Positions 17,262-27,344 of a stretch of 64,000 bases of DNA are shown one piece after another (the first letter of the stretch is position 1; every line of letters starts with the position of its first letter). The notes below the pieces were generated by a model that saw only the letters and a program-made list of their open reading frames with translations, ran no database searches and was not told the origin of the DNA. This stretch comes from Nitrospirillum sp034427435. GTDB taxonomy: Bacteria > Pseudomonadota > Alphaproteobacteria > Azospirillales > Azospirillaceae. Both the position numbers and the translations under genes were made by a program. The stretch is taken from NCBI RefSeq assembly GCF_034427435.1, contig NZ_JAXQNP010000003.1, positions 1,240,001 through 1,304,000 on the forward strand. The letters are read 5' to 3'.

Positions 17262-18179
17262 GTGAACAGCGCACTGTCCACCACGCAGTTGACTGCAGCA
17301 CAGGGTTTGGCGTCCTCCGCCCCCGCCAGGATCGTGGCGGCGGTGCAGCAGGCCAGCACCAAGGCCGGGGTAGATTTTTCCTATCTGCTGAAGCAGGCGT
17401 CGGTGGAAAGCGGCTACGATACCAACGCCAAGGCCAGCACCAGCAGCGCCACCGGCCTGTATCAGTTCACCGACTCCACGTGGCTGAACATGGTGCAGCA
17501 GCATGGCGCCGAGGTTGGCCTGGGCCAGTACGCCAGCGCCATCAAGACCCGCAGCGACGGCAGCGCCTACGTTTCCGACCCGGCCACCCGGCAAAAGATT
17601 CTCGACCTGCGCAAGGACCCCACCACCTCGGCCATGATGGCGGCCCAACTGGCGCAGGACAACAAGACCACCCTGCAGCAGCAGGTGGGCGGCACCATCG
17701 GCGGGACCGAGCTGTATCTGGCCCATTTCCTGGGCGCCGGCGGCGCCAGCAAGTTCTTGAACGCGCTCAAGAAAAACCCCAACCAGGCGGCGGACGCCGT
17801 CGTGCCGGACGCGGCGGACGCCAACGACGCCGTCTTCTATGACAACAACGGCAAGGCCCTGTCCCTGGGCCAGGTCTACGACCGCTTCGCCAAGAAGTTC
17901 GACGGCACGGGCGGCACCAGCGCGGACAAATATGCCGGGTCCACCACCCTGGGCACCGTGCAGGCGGCCGACAGCACGTCGCAGCCGTGGGACATGGCGC
18001 GCGGCGCCAGCTCCTCCAAGATGCCGCTGTCCACCTACACCATCATGATGCTGAACGCCCTGGCCGCCCCCACCGAGGATGACGACCAGGACAACAAGGA
18101 TGGCTATAGCCAGCAGGAACAGCGCATGACCCTCAACCGCGCCCCCAACATGGCCGCCGCCTACATGGCCAGCGCCTAA
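17262..18179 (+). CDS. SLT-domain lytic transglycosylase, probably flagellar or envelope-associated (305 aa)
   Basis: Residues about 35-140 form an SLT-type lysozyme-like fold. The catalytic glutamate is in QASVESGYD, followed by SATGLYQFTDSTWL. It would cleave the MurNAc-GlcNAc bond of peptidoglycan. No signal peptide is evident at the N-terminus, as in several flagellar muramidases that leave through the export apparatus. The C-terminal 150 residues are low-complexity, rich in Ala, Asp and Ser, and probably disordered. Start GTG 17262 with GAGG at 17251-17254. The perfect sigma-54 promoter upstream supports a flagellar or late-morphogenesis role (inference). Its last 4 bp overlap the convergent kinase gene. 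Confidence 0.85.
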   Translation: MNSALSTTQLTAAQGLASSAPARIVAAVQQASTKAGVDFSYLLKQASVESGYDTNAKASTSSATGLYQFTDSTWLNMVQQHGAEVGLGQYASAIKTRSDGSAYVSDPATRQKILDLRKDPTTSAMMAAQLAQDNKTTLQQQVGGTIGGTELYLAHFLGAGGASKFLNALKKNPNQAADAVVPDAADANDAVFYDNNGKALSLGQVYDRFAKKFDGTGGTSADKYAGSTTLGTVQAADSTSQPWDMARGASSSKMPLSTYTIMMLNALAAPTEDDDQDNKDGYSQQEQRMTLNRAPNMAAAYMASA

Positions 18180-19279
18180 ACCGAGCCGTAGGTCTCCGGC
18201 GTCGCCGGCACGGCCATCCACGCCTTCACACCGCCGTCGCTGGCCTGCCCCAGCTCACCGCCGCACTGCCGGGCCAGTTGTTCCAGCAACAGGCGCCCCA
18301 GGCCGGCGGTTGGGCGCATTCCCGTGGAGCGCATCCCCGCGCCGGAATCTTCTGCCGACCCGGCGCTTGTTGCCGGGTCCTTGCCATTGTCAGGGACGCC
18401 CAGCCCTACGCCGTCATCCTCCACGCGCAGCACCCAACGCTCCCCCTCCGTCGCCAGGCATACGGCGACGGTGCCGGCCCGGCCGTCGGGGAAGGCGTAC
18501 TTCAGGGCGTTGGTCAGCAGCTCATTGGCGGCCAGGCCCAGGGTGACCGCGGCGCGCTGCGGCAACTGCACGTCCTCCACCGCCACGGTGAAGGTGATGG
18601 GCCGGCCGGTGGCATGGGCCGCGGCCAGGTTTTCCACCAACTGTTCCAGCAGGCTGCGGGCCGGCACGAAGGGTTCACGCTGCAACCGCTGCAGGCTGGA
18701 ATACACCAGCCCCAGCACGCGCACGCGCTCCCCCGCCTTGGCCAGTTCCGCGGCCTCCGCCCCGCCCGCGCGGCTTTCCGCCACCATCAACAGGCTGGAG
18801 ACGGACTGCAGGTCGTTGCGGATGCGGTGGTAGATTTCGCGCAACAGCATGGCCTGCTGCTGTTCCCCCGCCGCCAGCGTGTCCAGGGCGCGGTGCAGGG
18901 CCGCGATGATGGCCACGATCACCAGGCCGATGATGACGAAAAGGCCGGGGCCCACCCACGCCTTGGATGGCAGGACCGCCAGCCGATCCGGCAAGGTGGC
19001 CCATTCCTGCGCCCATGTCAGGCTGTCGTCCGCTGGGGCGATGAAAGGCAGGGCCAGCACCGTGCTGAGGGCCACCGACATCAGGCCGGGTCCGACGCCG
19101 AAGCACAAGGTGGCGAGCACCAGGGCCGGAAAGAATTGCAGGACGGGATAGCCGTCCAGCAGCTCATCCAGCGCGATGCGCAGCCCGAACGACAGGATTA
19201 CCATGAACGCCGCCCCGGCATAGCGCAGGGCGGTGGGGCGTTGCCGCAAGGAGAGGAAGGTGCTCAGGAAGGGCGTCAT
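18176..19279 (-). CDS. Membrane sensor histidine kinase, HisKA_2 family with DUF4118-like sensor (367 aa)
   Basis: The N-terminal 130 residues hold about four hydrophobic segments (near 20-36, 47-63, 66-80, 110-132), as in the DUF4118 sensor domain. A short coiled region leads into the HisKA_2 box EIYHRIRNDLQSVSSLL, with phosphoacceptor H about residue 151. The HATPase domain carries the N-box LAANELLTNALKYAF, G1 EDDGVGLG and the G2 region GLGRLLLEQLARQ. Residues between the G boxes hold a low-complexity stretch (KDPATSAGSAEDSGAGMRST) that looks like an insertion. No response regulator is adjacent, so it is an orphan; in alphaproteobacteria this family often feeds the general stress response. 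Confidence 0.9.
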   Translation of the reverse strand: MTPFLSTFLSLRQRPTALRYAGAAFMVILSFGLRIALDELLDGYPVLQFFPALVLATLCFGVGPGLMSVALSTVLALPFIAPADDSLTWAQEWATLPDRLAVLPSKAWVGPGLFVIIGLVIVAIIAALHRALDTLAAGEQQQAMLLREIYHRIRNDLQSVSSLLMVAESRAGGAEAAELAKAGERVRVLGLVYSSLQRLQREPFVPARSLLEQLVENLAAAHATGRPITFTVAVEDVQLPQRAAVTLGLAANELLTNALKYAFPDGRAGTVAVCLATEGERWVLRVEDDGVGLGVPDNGKDPATSAGSAEDSGAGMRSTGMRPTAGLGRLLLEQLARQCGGELGQASDGGVKAWMAVPATPETYGSV

Positions 19280-19336
19280 GGCCGCGGATCATAGCGCCGC
19301 CTCGGCCAACCGCACTACATCCGACGGTATATCGCC

Positions 19337-19552
19337 TTAGAAATGCACCAGCGCCGGGTCATCGGACCGGCCGGCCATCATCTGCCCGGCACAGGCGCCG
19401 CCCGCCATCTGGGGACGCCCATGCAGGCTGTCGTCGGCGTCCAGCCGCGCCTCGGCCCGGGATGGGAACCCGGCTGTTCCGCGCACCAGGCGCCGGTAAA
19501 GGTCCAAGGGGGAGGGCGCGGTGCCGATGGGGGTCGAGGACTTGCCAGGCAT
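19337..19552 (-). CDS. Small hypothetical protein (71 aa)
   Basis: ATG 19552 has an excellent ribosome site (GGGAGGGAG, 19557-19565). The product begins MPGKSSTPIGTAPSPLDLYR and is polar, with a Met/Ala/Gly-rich second half and one Cys. It lies 57 bp upstream of the kinase gene on the same strand, so it may be its operon partner. I compared it with the NepR anti-sigma family often linked to such kinases and did not see the conserved NepR core. Confidence 0.5.
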   Translation of the reverse strand: MPGKSSTPIGTAPSPLDLYRRLVRGTAGFPSRAEARLDADDSLHGRPQMAGGACAGQMMAGRSDDPALVHF

Positions 19553-19718
19553 GGGCTCCCTCCCTCTGTTGGGGTGGGCCACCCGTCAATGCGGCGGCGC
19601 CACCGGCTCCACTATCTCAGGTGGAAGCGTCTCATGGTGGCCGAGTCGCCGTCAATTGATGCCAAAGGTCAGTGCGGGCGTATGCCCTGGGGCAGAACGG
19701 GGCGTCGGGACCTGCCAA

Positions 19719-21155
<1,437 letters not shown>

Positions 21156-21255
21156 GGGGCTTCATCCGGAATCAGGGCCGCCAGAGTGTCCGGTCCCGGC
21201 CTGTGGGATCAAGTGCTAACGCGTCCCCCGCCGACAGGTTCCGGTCGCGCCAGCG

Positions 21256-22242
21256 TCAGGGGCGCGGTGCGGCCGCGCGGCGCAGGCGGTCGTTGATGGC
21301 CAGGCCCAGGCCCACGTCCGGGATGGTCATGACCGCGATGCCGCTCAGGCCGGGCTTGTCCAGCCGGCGCAGCATGGCGAACAGGTTGGCGGCGGCCTCG
21401 TTCAAATCACCGGTGGGGGACAGGTTCAGCCGCTCCGCCCCGCCCAGGACGAAGCGATCGGGGCCGAAGCCCAGCAGCGCCTCGTCCTTCGCCGCGTTCA
21501 GGGCGTTCAGGCGGACCGGCAGGCCGGGGGCGTAATGGCTTTCCAGCATGCCCGGCGCTTTGATCCCGGTTCCGGGAGTGGCGGCGCGCTGGACGGGGCC
21601 CAGCACGGCCTCGATCTCCTCCGGTGTGATGGAGCCGGGGCGCAGCAGCACGGGATGCTCGCCCGACAGGTCCAGCACGGTGGACTCCACCCCCACCGGG
21701 CAGCGGCCGTCCGCCAGGATCAGGGCCAGCCGGCCCCCGCCGCCATCGGGAAACTCCTCCCGCACATGGATGGGGGCGGTGGGGCTGACATGGCCGGACC
21801 GGTTGGCGCTGGGCGCCGCGATGGGCCGGCCGCTGGCCTGCAGCAGGGCGCGGGCGGTGGGGTGGCGCGGCACCCGCACCGCCACCGTGTCCAGCCCGGC
21901 GCTGACCAGCAGCGACAGGGCCGCGTCCGGCCGCCGGGGCAGGACCAGGGTCAGGGGGCCGGGCCAGTAGAGGTCGGCCATCTGGTGCGCCCGCTCATCC
22001 ATCACGGCATAGCGCTCCACCGCCGCGACATCGGGCAGATGGACGATCAGGGGGTTGAAGCTGGGGCGGCCCTTGGCGGCGAAGATGTCGGCCACCGCCT
22101 GGTCATTACCGGCGTCGCCGCCCAGGCCGTAGACCGTCTCCGTCGGGAAGGCCACCAGCTTGCCGGCGGCCAGCGCCTGCGACGCGCGGGCCAGCGCTTC
22201 GGTGGTGGGCGGGGACATGTCGGGGGCAGGGTGTTGGGTCAC
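21256..22242 (-). CDS. tsaC: L-threonylcarbamoyladenylate synthase (TsaC/Sua5, 328 aa)
   Basis: The YrdC domain (about residues 15-205) has KLVAFPTETVYGLGGDA, KGRPSFNPLIVH and the lysine/arginine-rich ATP-binding turns. A C-terminal Sua5 domain (about 210-325) follows a linker containing PGMLESHYAP. It makes threonylcarbamoyl-AMP from threonine, bicarbonate and ATP, the first step of t6A formation on ANN-decoding tRNAs. An internal ATG nine codons in could also be the start. Transcribed divergently from the ParA gene. Confidence 0.95.
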   Translation of the reverse strand: MTQHPAPDMSPPTTEALARASQALAAGKLVAFPTETVYGLGGDAGNDQAVADIFAAKGRPSFNPLIVHLPDVAAVERYAVMDERAHQMADLYWPGPLTLVLPRRPDAALSLLVSAGLDTVAVRVPRHPTARALLQASGRPIAAPSANRSGHVSPTAPIHVREEFPDGGGGRLALILADGRCPVGVESTVLDLSGEHPVLLRPGSITPEEIEAVLGPVQRAATPGTGIKAPGMLESHYAPGLPVRLNALNAAKDEALLGFGPDRFVLGGAERLNLSPTGDLNEAAANLFAMLRRLDKPGLSGIAVMTIPDVGLGLAINDRLRRAAAPRP

Positions 22243-22425
22243 GGGCCGGCACCTGGTGAAGGATGTCCACCCTATCTAGCCCACCGGCCCGCCCGGTCCA
22301 AGGCCGCCGGCCGCAGGGCCGCCCCACCCTTTTGAGGCATCGCCGATTGTGCGCTGCACCCTTGCCCGCCATCGCGGCGGGGTCCACACTGCCGGCCACG
22401 GTCATTCCTTGAAGGGGGAACCATC

Positions 22426-23094
22426 ATGGCGGGTCACGTCGTCACCATCGCGCAGCAGAAGGGCGGGGCGGGCAAAACCACGCTGGCCATCCAGCTGGCG
22501 GTGGCCTGGTCCCTGGCCGGGCTGCGGGTGGCGGTGGTGGACATCGACCCCCAGGGCAGCCTGACCGCCTGGTTCGGCCTGCGGACGCAGGCGCTGGACG
22601 ATCCCGGCCTGACCCATATGCAGATCAACGGCTGGCGCACCCAGAAAGAGGTGGAGCGCCTGGCGCGGGAGCATGACGTGGTGGTCGTCGACAGCCCCCC
22701 GCATGCCGAGACGGAGGCGCGCATCGCCGTGCGCGTGGCCGACCTGGTGGTGGTCCCGGTGCAGCCCAGCCCCATGGACCTGTGGGCCACCCGCCCGACG
22801 CTGGACATGGCGAAGACGGAAAAGCGCCCGGTGCTTGTGACGCTGAACCGCGTGCCGCCCCGCGCCAAGCTGGCCGATCGGCTGACGGAGGCGGTGGCGG
22901 GCCTGGGCGTGCCCATGGCGGAGGCGGTGATCGGCAACCGCGTGGGCTTCGCTGGCGCCATGATGGACGGCCTGTCGCTGCAGGAAACCGACCGCCGCGC
23001 CAAGGGCTCGGAAGAGATCGCGGCCCTGGCCGGGGAGATCCTGGCCCGCCTGGGCGGCACCCTGACCACCGGCGCCCGCAGCGCCAGCGCCTGA
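22426..23094 (+). CDS. ParA/MinD-family ATPase, orphan (222 aa)
   Basis: A deviant Walker A KGGAGKTT (residues 12-19) is followed by VVDIDPQGSLTAWF (Walker A') and VVVVDSPPH (Walker B). Such short ParA proteins lack the DNA-binding N-terminus of plasmid ParA and position cargo (chromosome, chemoreceptor or carboxysome-like clusters) or regulate polar processes. There is no parB or parS-like repeat next to it, so it is not a plasmid partition locus. ATG 22426 follows GAAGGGGG. It is followed by the tandem PhyH genes with a 121-bp gap and may be independent of them. Confidence 0.9.
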   Translation: MAGHVVTIAQQKGGAGKTTLAIQLAVAWSLAGLRVAVVDIDPQGSLTAWFGLRTQALDDPGLTHMQINGWRTQKEVERLAREHDVVVVDSPPHAETEARIAVRVADLVVVPVQPSPMDLWATRPTLDMAKTEKRPVLVTLNRVPPRAKLADRLTEAVAGLGVPMAEAVIGNRVGFAGAMMDGLSLQETDRRAKGSEEIAALAGEILARLGGTLTTGARSASA

Positions 23095-23215
23095 CACGAC
23101 CCTTTCCGGGCGCCTACCTTTCGGCTGCCCGCGTTGCGGCCGGCGCGCGGGGCGGTGTATACCCGATGGTGCCGCCTCGGGGGGCGGGGCGGCGCTGGGG
23201 TGGGGTTGGGAACCA

Positions 23216-24493
23216 ATGCAAATTCTGTCGCGCCTGTTTTCGCGCCGTGCGGCGGTGACCGTGGCGGCGGCGTCGCCGATCCTGCCTGACGTGGTGATCG
23301 CCGAGCCGTTTAACGCCTTCGTCCATGGGCTGAATGCCATCACCATCCCCGGTGACCTGCGGGCCACCCGGGATGGGGCGCCGCTGCAGGCCCTGGTGAT
23401 GGATGCGGCGGGCACCCAGGTGCGCGTGGGTGACGTGGTCCAGGCGACACCCGGCATCGACCGCGTCGCCTTCGCCGCCTTCCCCGAAGGGATGGGCCCC
23501 GCCTTCTGGCTGTTCGTGGTGGCGCCGCTGGACGATGCCGATCCCATGCCGGCCGATCCCGTGCCGCTGCTGCCGGCCCTGCGGGCGCTGGCGGCTGGCC
23601 TGGGGTCGCGGCCGCCGCTGGCGGTGGGATGCGAAGGCCCCGCCCTGGACCGGGCCAGGCTCAGTTTCGCCATGATCAGTGACGAGCCGCCCCCGGCCAC
23701 CCTGCCGCCCCTGGACCAGCCGGTGGTGGATGAGGGCGCGCTGACCCCCGAACAGCGGCAGTGGCGGGAGGAGGGCGTGGCCATCCTCAAGGGCTTCCTG
23801 TCCGATGACCTGCTGGATCCCTACATCGCCCGCCGCGAACAGGTGGGACGGGCGGGCGGCTGGCGGTCCCCCACCCCCTATATGCAGGTGGAGGAGTTGC
23901 GCCGCATCTGCCTGCACCCGCCGCTGATGGCCGTGCTGAACCGCCTGGTGGGGGAGGAGATGCTGCTGCACCTCAACCTCACCGGCTGGATCTCGACCGA
24001 ACGCGATTGGCATCAGGACGAGTATCTCAGCCCCCCTTTCGTGAACAGCTGGTACGCCGCCGTGTGGATCGCGCTGGACCGCATCCACCCTGATGCCGGT
24101 CCCTTCGAATACATTCCCGGCTCGCACCGCTGGCCGCTGCTGCGCGGCGACAAGGTGCGCCAGTTCATGACCGAGGATGAACGGCGCCTCAGCGCGGTCA
24201 CCGACAGCGGCTATGACGCGTGGCCCAGCATCACCCAGTCCTATGTCGCCCCCATCGTGGAGGCGGAGATCGCCCGGCGCGGCGTTGAAAAACGGGCCTT
24301 CCTGGCGGAGAAGGGCGACGTGCTGATTTGGCACGGCCGCCTGATGCATCGCGGCTCCCCCGCGCGGCAGCAGGGTCTGGAGCGGCGGTCCCTGATCGCG
24401 CACTATACCGGCGTGAACCATCGCCCCGACATGCCGGAGCGCCGGTTCGAGGGCGGCGGACACTACGCCGTCTTCCACACGCCCCTGCTGTGA
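23216..24493 (+). CDS. Phytanoyl-CoA dioxygenase (PhyH) family protein, copy 1 (425 aa)
   Basis: The C-terminal half (about residues 165-425) is a 2-oxoglutarate/Fe(II) double-stranded beta-helix. The iron triad is H266 and D268 (in WHQDEY) and H378 (in LMHRGS), and an RRSLIAHY segment near 392 offers the 2OG-binding arginine. The N-terminal 150 residues hold a separate domain (AEPFNAFVHGLNAI, then FWLFVVAPLDDAD) that I do not recognise. It should hydroxylate an unknown small molecule. ATG 23216 has a modest ribosome site. The next gene is a close paralogue 30 bp downstream, so the two form an operon. Confidence 0.88.
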   Translation: MQILSRLFSRRAAVTVAAASPILPDVVIAEPFNAFVHGLNAITIPGDLRATRDGAPLQALVMDAAGTQVRVGDVVQATPGIDRVAFAAFPEGMGPAFWLFVVAPLDDADPMPADPVPLLPALRALAAGLGSRPPLAVGCEGPALDRARLSFAMISDEPPPATLPPLDQPVVDEGALTPEQRQWREEGVAILKGFLSDDLLDPYIARREQVGRAGGWRSPTPYMQVEELRRICLHPPLMAVLNRLVGEEMLLHLNLTGWISTERDWHQDEYLSPPFVNSWYAAVWIALDRIHPDAGPFEYIPGSHRWPLLRGDKVRQFMTEDERRLSAVTDSGYDAWPSITQSYVAPIVEAEIARRGVEKRAFLAEKGDVLIWHGRLMHRGSPARQQGLERRSLIAHYTGVNHRPDMPERRFEGGGHYAVFHTPLL

Positions 24494-24523
24494 CCCTCTT
24501 CCCCTGATGGACCGGCTTTTGCC

Positions 24524-25819
24524 ATGACCTTCCTGTCCCGCCTCCTCGGCCGTCGGCCGGTCGCCGCACCCGTCGCCCCGCCGCCGGTGGCGCCGCTTCC
24601 GCCGCTGCTGATCGTGGAACGGGTGGTGACGCGTGTGGCCAACCTGGAGGTCGTGGAGGTGCCGGGCGATATCCGGGCCGGCCGTCCAGACCGCAAGCTG
24701 CACGCCCTCCTGGTCGATGAGGCGACCGGCCTGGCGCGGCAGGGGCCGCTGGTGTCGCGCACCCCGGATGGCCTGTTCGAGGGCGATCTGCGCTGTGACC
24801 GCGTCACCGTTCCGCCCTTCCCCACGACGGGCTGCGGCCCCGTCTACTGGCTGTTCGTGGCCGAGACGGATGAGGCGCCGGATGCCCAGGCGCTGGCGCC
24901 GGCACTGCTGGCCTTGGCCCGCACCCTGGGGGACCGGCCGCCCCTGGGCGCCCTGTGCTACGGCACGCCGCCGGACGCCAGCGGCGGCATCCGCTTTTCC
25001 ATGTTGAGTGACCATCCCGATCCCCAGGGCCTGCCGCCCCTGGACCAGCCGGTGGTGGATGAGGCGGCACTGACCCCCGAACAGCGGCAATGGCGGCGCG
25101 AGGGCGTGGTCCTGCTCAAGGGCTTCCTCGGCGACGACCTGCTGGACCCCTACATCAAGCGGCGCGAGCAGGTGGACCGGGCGCTGGGCTGGATCACCCC
25201 CACCCCCTACATGCAGGTGGAGGAGTTGCGGCGCATCTGCCTGCACCCGCCGCTGATGGTCATCATGAACAGCCTGATCGGGGAGGAGATGATGCTGCAT
25301 CTGAACCTCACCGGCTGGGCCTCGACCGAGCGCAACTGGCACCAGGACGAATATCTCAGCCCGCCCTTCGTCAACGGCTGGTACGCCGCCGTGTGGATTG
25401 CCCTGGACCGCATCGACCCCGACTCCGGGCCGTTCGAATATGTCCCTGGCTCCCACCGCTGGCCCCTGCTGCAGGGGGAAAGGGTGCGGCAGTTCATGAC
25501 CGCGGCGGAACGCGACCGCGTCACCGGCACCACCGGCAGCGCCTCCTGGCCGCACCTGACCCAACGCTACGTCACCCCGGCCATCGAGGCGGAGATCGCG
25601 GCCCAGGGGGTGGAGACGCGCCGCTTCCTGGGGGAAAAGGGCGACGTGCTGATCTGGCATGGCCGGTTGATGCACCGGGGCTCGGCGCCGAACCGCCCGG
25701 GGGTGGAGCGGCGGTCGCTGATCGGCCACTACACCGGCGTGAACCACCGCCCGGACATGCCCAACCGGCGGTTCGACCATGGCGGGCACTACGCCGTGTT
25801 CGACTATCCGTTGAAGTAG
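24524..25819 (+). CDS. Phytanoyl-CoA dioxygenase (PhyH) family protein, copy 2 (431 aa)
   Basis: Same two-part layout as copy 1: an unassigned N-terminal domain (about residues 25-160) and a PhyH catalytic domain with WHQDEYLSPPFVN, LMHRGS and RRSLIGHYTGVNHRP. The blocks PTPYMQVEELRRICLHPPLM and LDQPVVDE are identical in the two proteins, and nucleotide similarity is also high in the 3' two-thirds. The N-terminal regions differ much more. Tandem duplication followed by divergence of the N-domain is the simplest reading, suggesting a pair acting on related substrates or as a heteromer (inference). Confidence 0.88.
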   Translation: MTFLSRLLGRRPVAAPVAPPPVAPLPPLLIVERVVTRVANLEVVEVPGDIRAGRPDRKLHALLVDEATGLARQGPLVSRTPDGLFEGDLRCDRVTVPPFPTTGCGPVYWLFVAETDEAPDAQALAPALLALARTLGDRPPLGALCYGTPPDASGGIRFSMLSDHPDPQGLPPLDQPVVDEAALTPEQRQWRREGVVLLKGFLGDDLLDPYIKRREQVDRALGWITPTPYMQVEELRRICLHPPLMVIMNSLIGEEMMLHLNLTGWASTERNWHQDEYLSPPFVNGWYAAVWIALDRIDPDSGPFEYVPGSHRWPLLQGERVRQFMTAAERDRVTGTTGSASWPHLTQRYVTPAIEAEIAAQGVETRRFLGEKGDVLIWHGRLMHRGSAPNRPGVERRSLIGHYTGVNHRPDMPNRRFDHGGHYAVFDYPLK

Positions 25820-25893
25820 GCGCGGGCGCACCTCCCCAGCCGGTCTGATCTGTGCCAAGCTGACACGCAGACCGCGCCGTCAGGGGCCGCCGC

Positions 25894-26808
25894 ATGACCG
25901 TCTCTTCCTCTCGCCTCGTATCCGTCCGCCGCCATGATGGCCCGCGGGACGCCTGGCATGTGGCCAATCTGGCGCCGCCGCCGCCCCTGTCCGGCTTGGT
26001 GGACGGCTATGCCGACTACCGCGAGCGGACCAGCTTCACCACCCGCCGGGAACTGCCCCACGCCCAGGCCGTCCTGATCGTCAACCTGGCGGAACCCATC
26101 GGCATCGTCGGCGGCGATGGGCGGCCGATCACCGTGCGCGCTGGCGAGGGCTTCGTGGCCGGCGCCCACCTGGCGCCGGCGCTGTCCCGGTCGGGCGGTG
26201 CCCAGGCGGGGATGCATGTCTTCCTGCCGCTCTCCAGCCTGCGGCGTCTGTTGGGATGCCCATTGACGGAGCTGGTCGACCGCGTGGTGCCCCTGGACGC
26301 CATGCTGGGCCCGGCGGGGACGCGGCTGGGCCAGGCGTTGGCGGAGGCGCCGGACGGGGCCGGACGCATGGCCATCCTGGACGAGGCGCTGACCCGCCGC
26401 TTCGCCGCCCTGCCGGGCCTGCCCAGGGCGCAGATGCACGCGCTGGCCCTGCTGCGCGACCGGCCCGACATGGACATCGCCGCCATCGCGCAAGACATAG
26501 GCTGGAGCGCCAAGCACCTCGCCGCCCGCGTGAAGGACGCGCTGGGCGTGGGCCCGCGCACCTACCGGCGCCTGCTGCGGTTCGAGGCGCTGACCAAGGG
26601 GCTAGGGGCGGCCCCGCCGGACGCGGGCAGCGGCGGCTGGGCCGGCATCGCCATCGACGCCGGCTATTGCGACCAGTCGCACATGATCCGCGAGTTCCGG
26701 GAGTTCGCCGGCCTGACGCCGGGGCAGTACCTGGCCCAATCCCTGCCGGACGGCGGCGGCCTGGTGGAGGCCGGGATGGGGGAGGCCAGGATCGAGAAGG
26801 TAAATTAG
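25894..26808 (+). CDS. AraC-family transcriptional regulator (304 aa)
   Basis: The N-terminal ligand domain (about residues 20-180) has the DUF6597-like cupin pattern: LSGLVDGYADYRE, then a beta-rich stretch and MHVFLPLSSLRRLLG. The C-terminal HTH_18 (about 205-295) has two helix-turn-helix units, MDIAAIAQDIGWSAKHLAAR and WAGIAIDAGYCDQSHMIREF, then FREFAGLTPGQYLA. It lies 74 bp after the second PhyH gene and just before the VOC gene, which it may control (inference). Confidence 0.9.
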   Translation: MTVSSSRLVSVRRHDGPRDAWHVANLAPPPPLSGLVDGYADYRERTSFTTRRELPHAQAVLIVNLAEPIGIVGGDGRPITVRAGEGFVAGAHLAPALSRSGGAQAGMHVFLPLSSLRRLLGCPLTELVDRVVPLDAMLGPAGTRLGQALAEAPDGAGRMAILDEALTRRFAALPGLPRAQMHALALLRDRPDMDIAAIAQDIGWSAKHLAARVKDALGVGPRTYRRLLRFEALTKGLGAAPPDAGSGGWAGIAIDAGYCDQSHMIREFREFAGLTPGQYLAQSLPDGGGLVEAGMGEARIEKVN

Positions 26809-26885
26809 ATCCAATCCAGGCCGCGCCATCCGGCCCTAGGGTCGGGGCCGCGGCACCGTCGCCGCCTGACAGGAGACTGAGCGCC

Positions 26886-27311
26886 ATGCCCACCCATTCG
26901 CTGATCCCCTGCCTGCGCTATCAGGATGCGCCGGCCGCCATCGACTTCCTCTGCGCCGCCTTCGGTTTCGAGAGCCACGCCGTTTATGCCGACGACCAGG
27001 ACCCCAGCCTCATCCACCATGCCCAGCTGACGTTGGGCGACGGCATGGTCATGCTGGGATCGGCCCGGCCCGGGCCGTCCACCGATGCCTATCGCTGGAA
27101 AACGGCGGCGGAGGCGGGGGGTGTGACGGCGTGCGTCTACATCATCGTCGACGACCTGGATGCCCACCACGCCCGCGCCCGCGCCGCCGGGGCGGAGATC
27201 GTGACCCCGCCGCACGACAACGAAGGCTACCCCGGCCGCGGCTACCACGCCCGCGATCCCGAGGGGAACAGCTGGAGCTTCGGCACCTATGACCCCTGGG
27301 CGCCGCTCTGA
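26886..27311 (+). CDS. VOC-superfamily (glyoxalase-like) protein (141 aa)
   Basis: A glyoxalase/bleomycin-resistance fold with two beta-alpha-beta-beta-beta modules. It starts LIPCLRYQDAPAAIDFLCAAFGF and ends in the usual RDPEGNSWSFGTYDPW, in which the Glu may be a metal ligand. Such stand-alone VOC proteins are of the PhnB/YdfO-like kind and rarely have a known substrate. ATG 26886 has AGGAGA just upstream. Probably translated from the AraC message or its own; the gap is 77 bp. Confidence 0.9.
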   Translation: MPTHSLIPCLRYQDAPAAIDFLCAAFGFESHAVYADDQDPSLIHHAQLTLGDGMVMLGSARPGPSTDAYRWKTAAEAGGVTACVYIIVDDLDAHHARARAAGAEIVTPPHDNEGYPGRGYHARDPEGNSWSFGTYDPWAPL

Positions 27312-27344
27312 GGGAGGGGGCGCGGCTCCGCCATCAGCAACCGG

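Noticed and set aside
19337..19552. Could the 71-aa protein before the histidine kinase be NepR?
   Set aside because: The linkage to a HisKA_2 kinase invited the comparison, but the conserved NepR helices are not visible.
22426..23094. Plasmid or integrated-element partition locus
   Set aside because: The ParA has no ParB partner, no iterons and no parS-like repeats, and its flanks are ordinary chromosomal genes.
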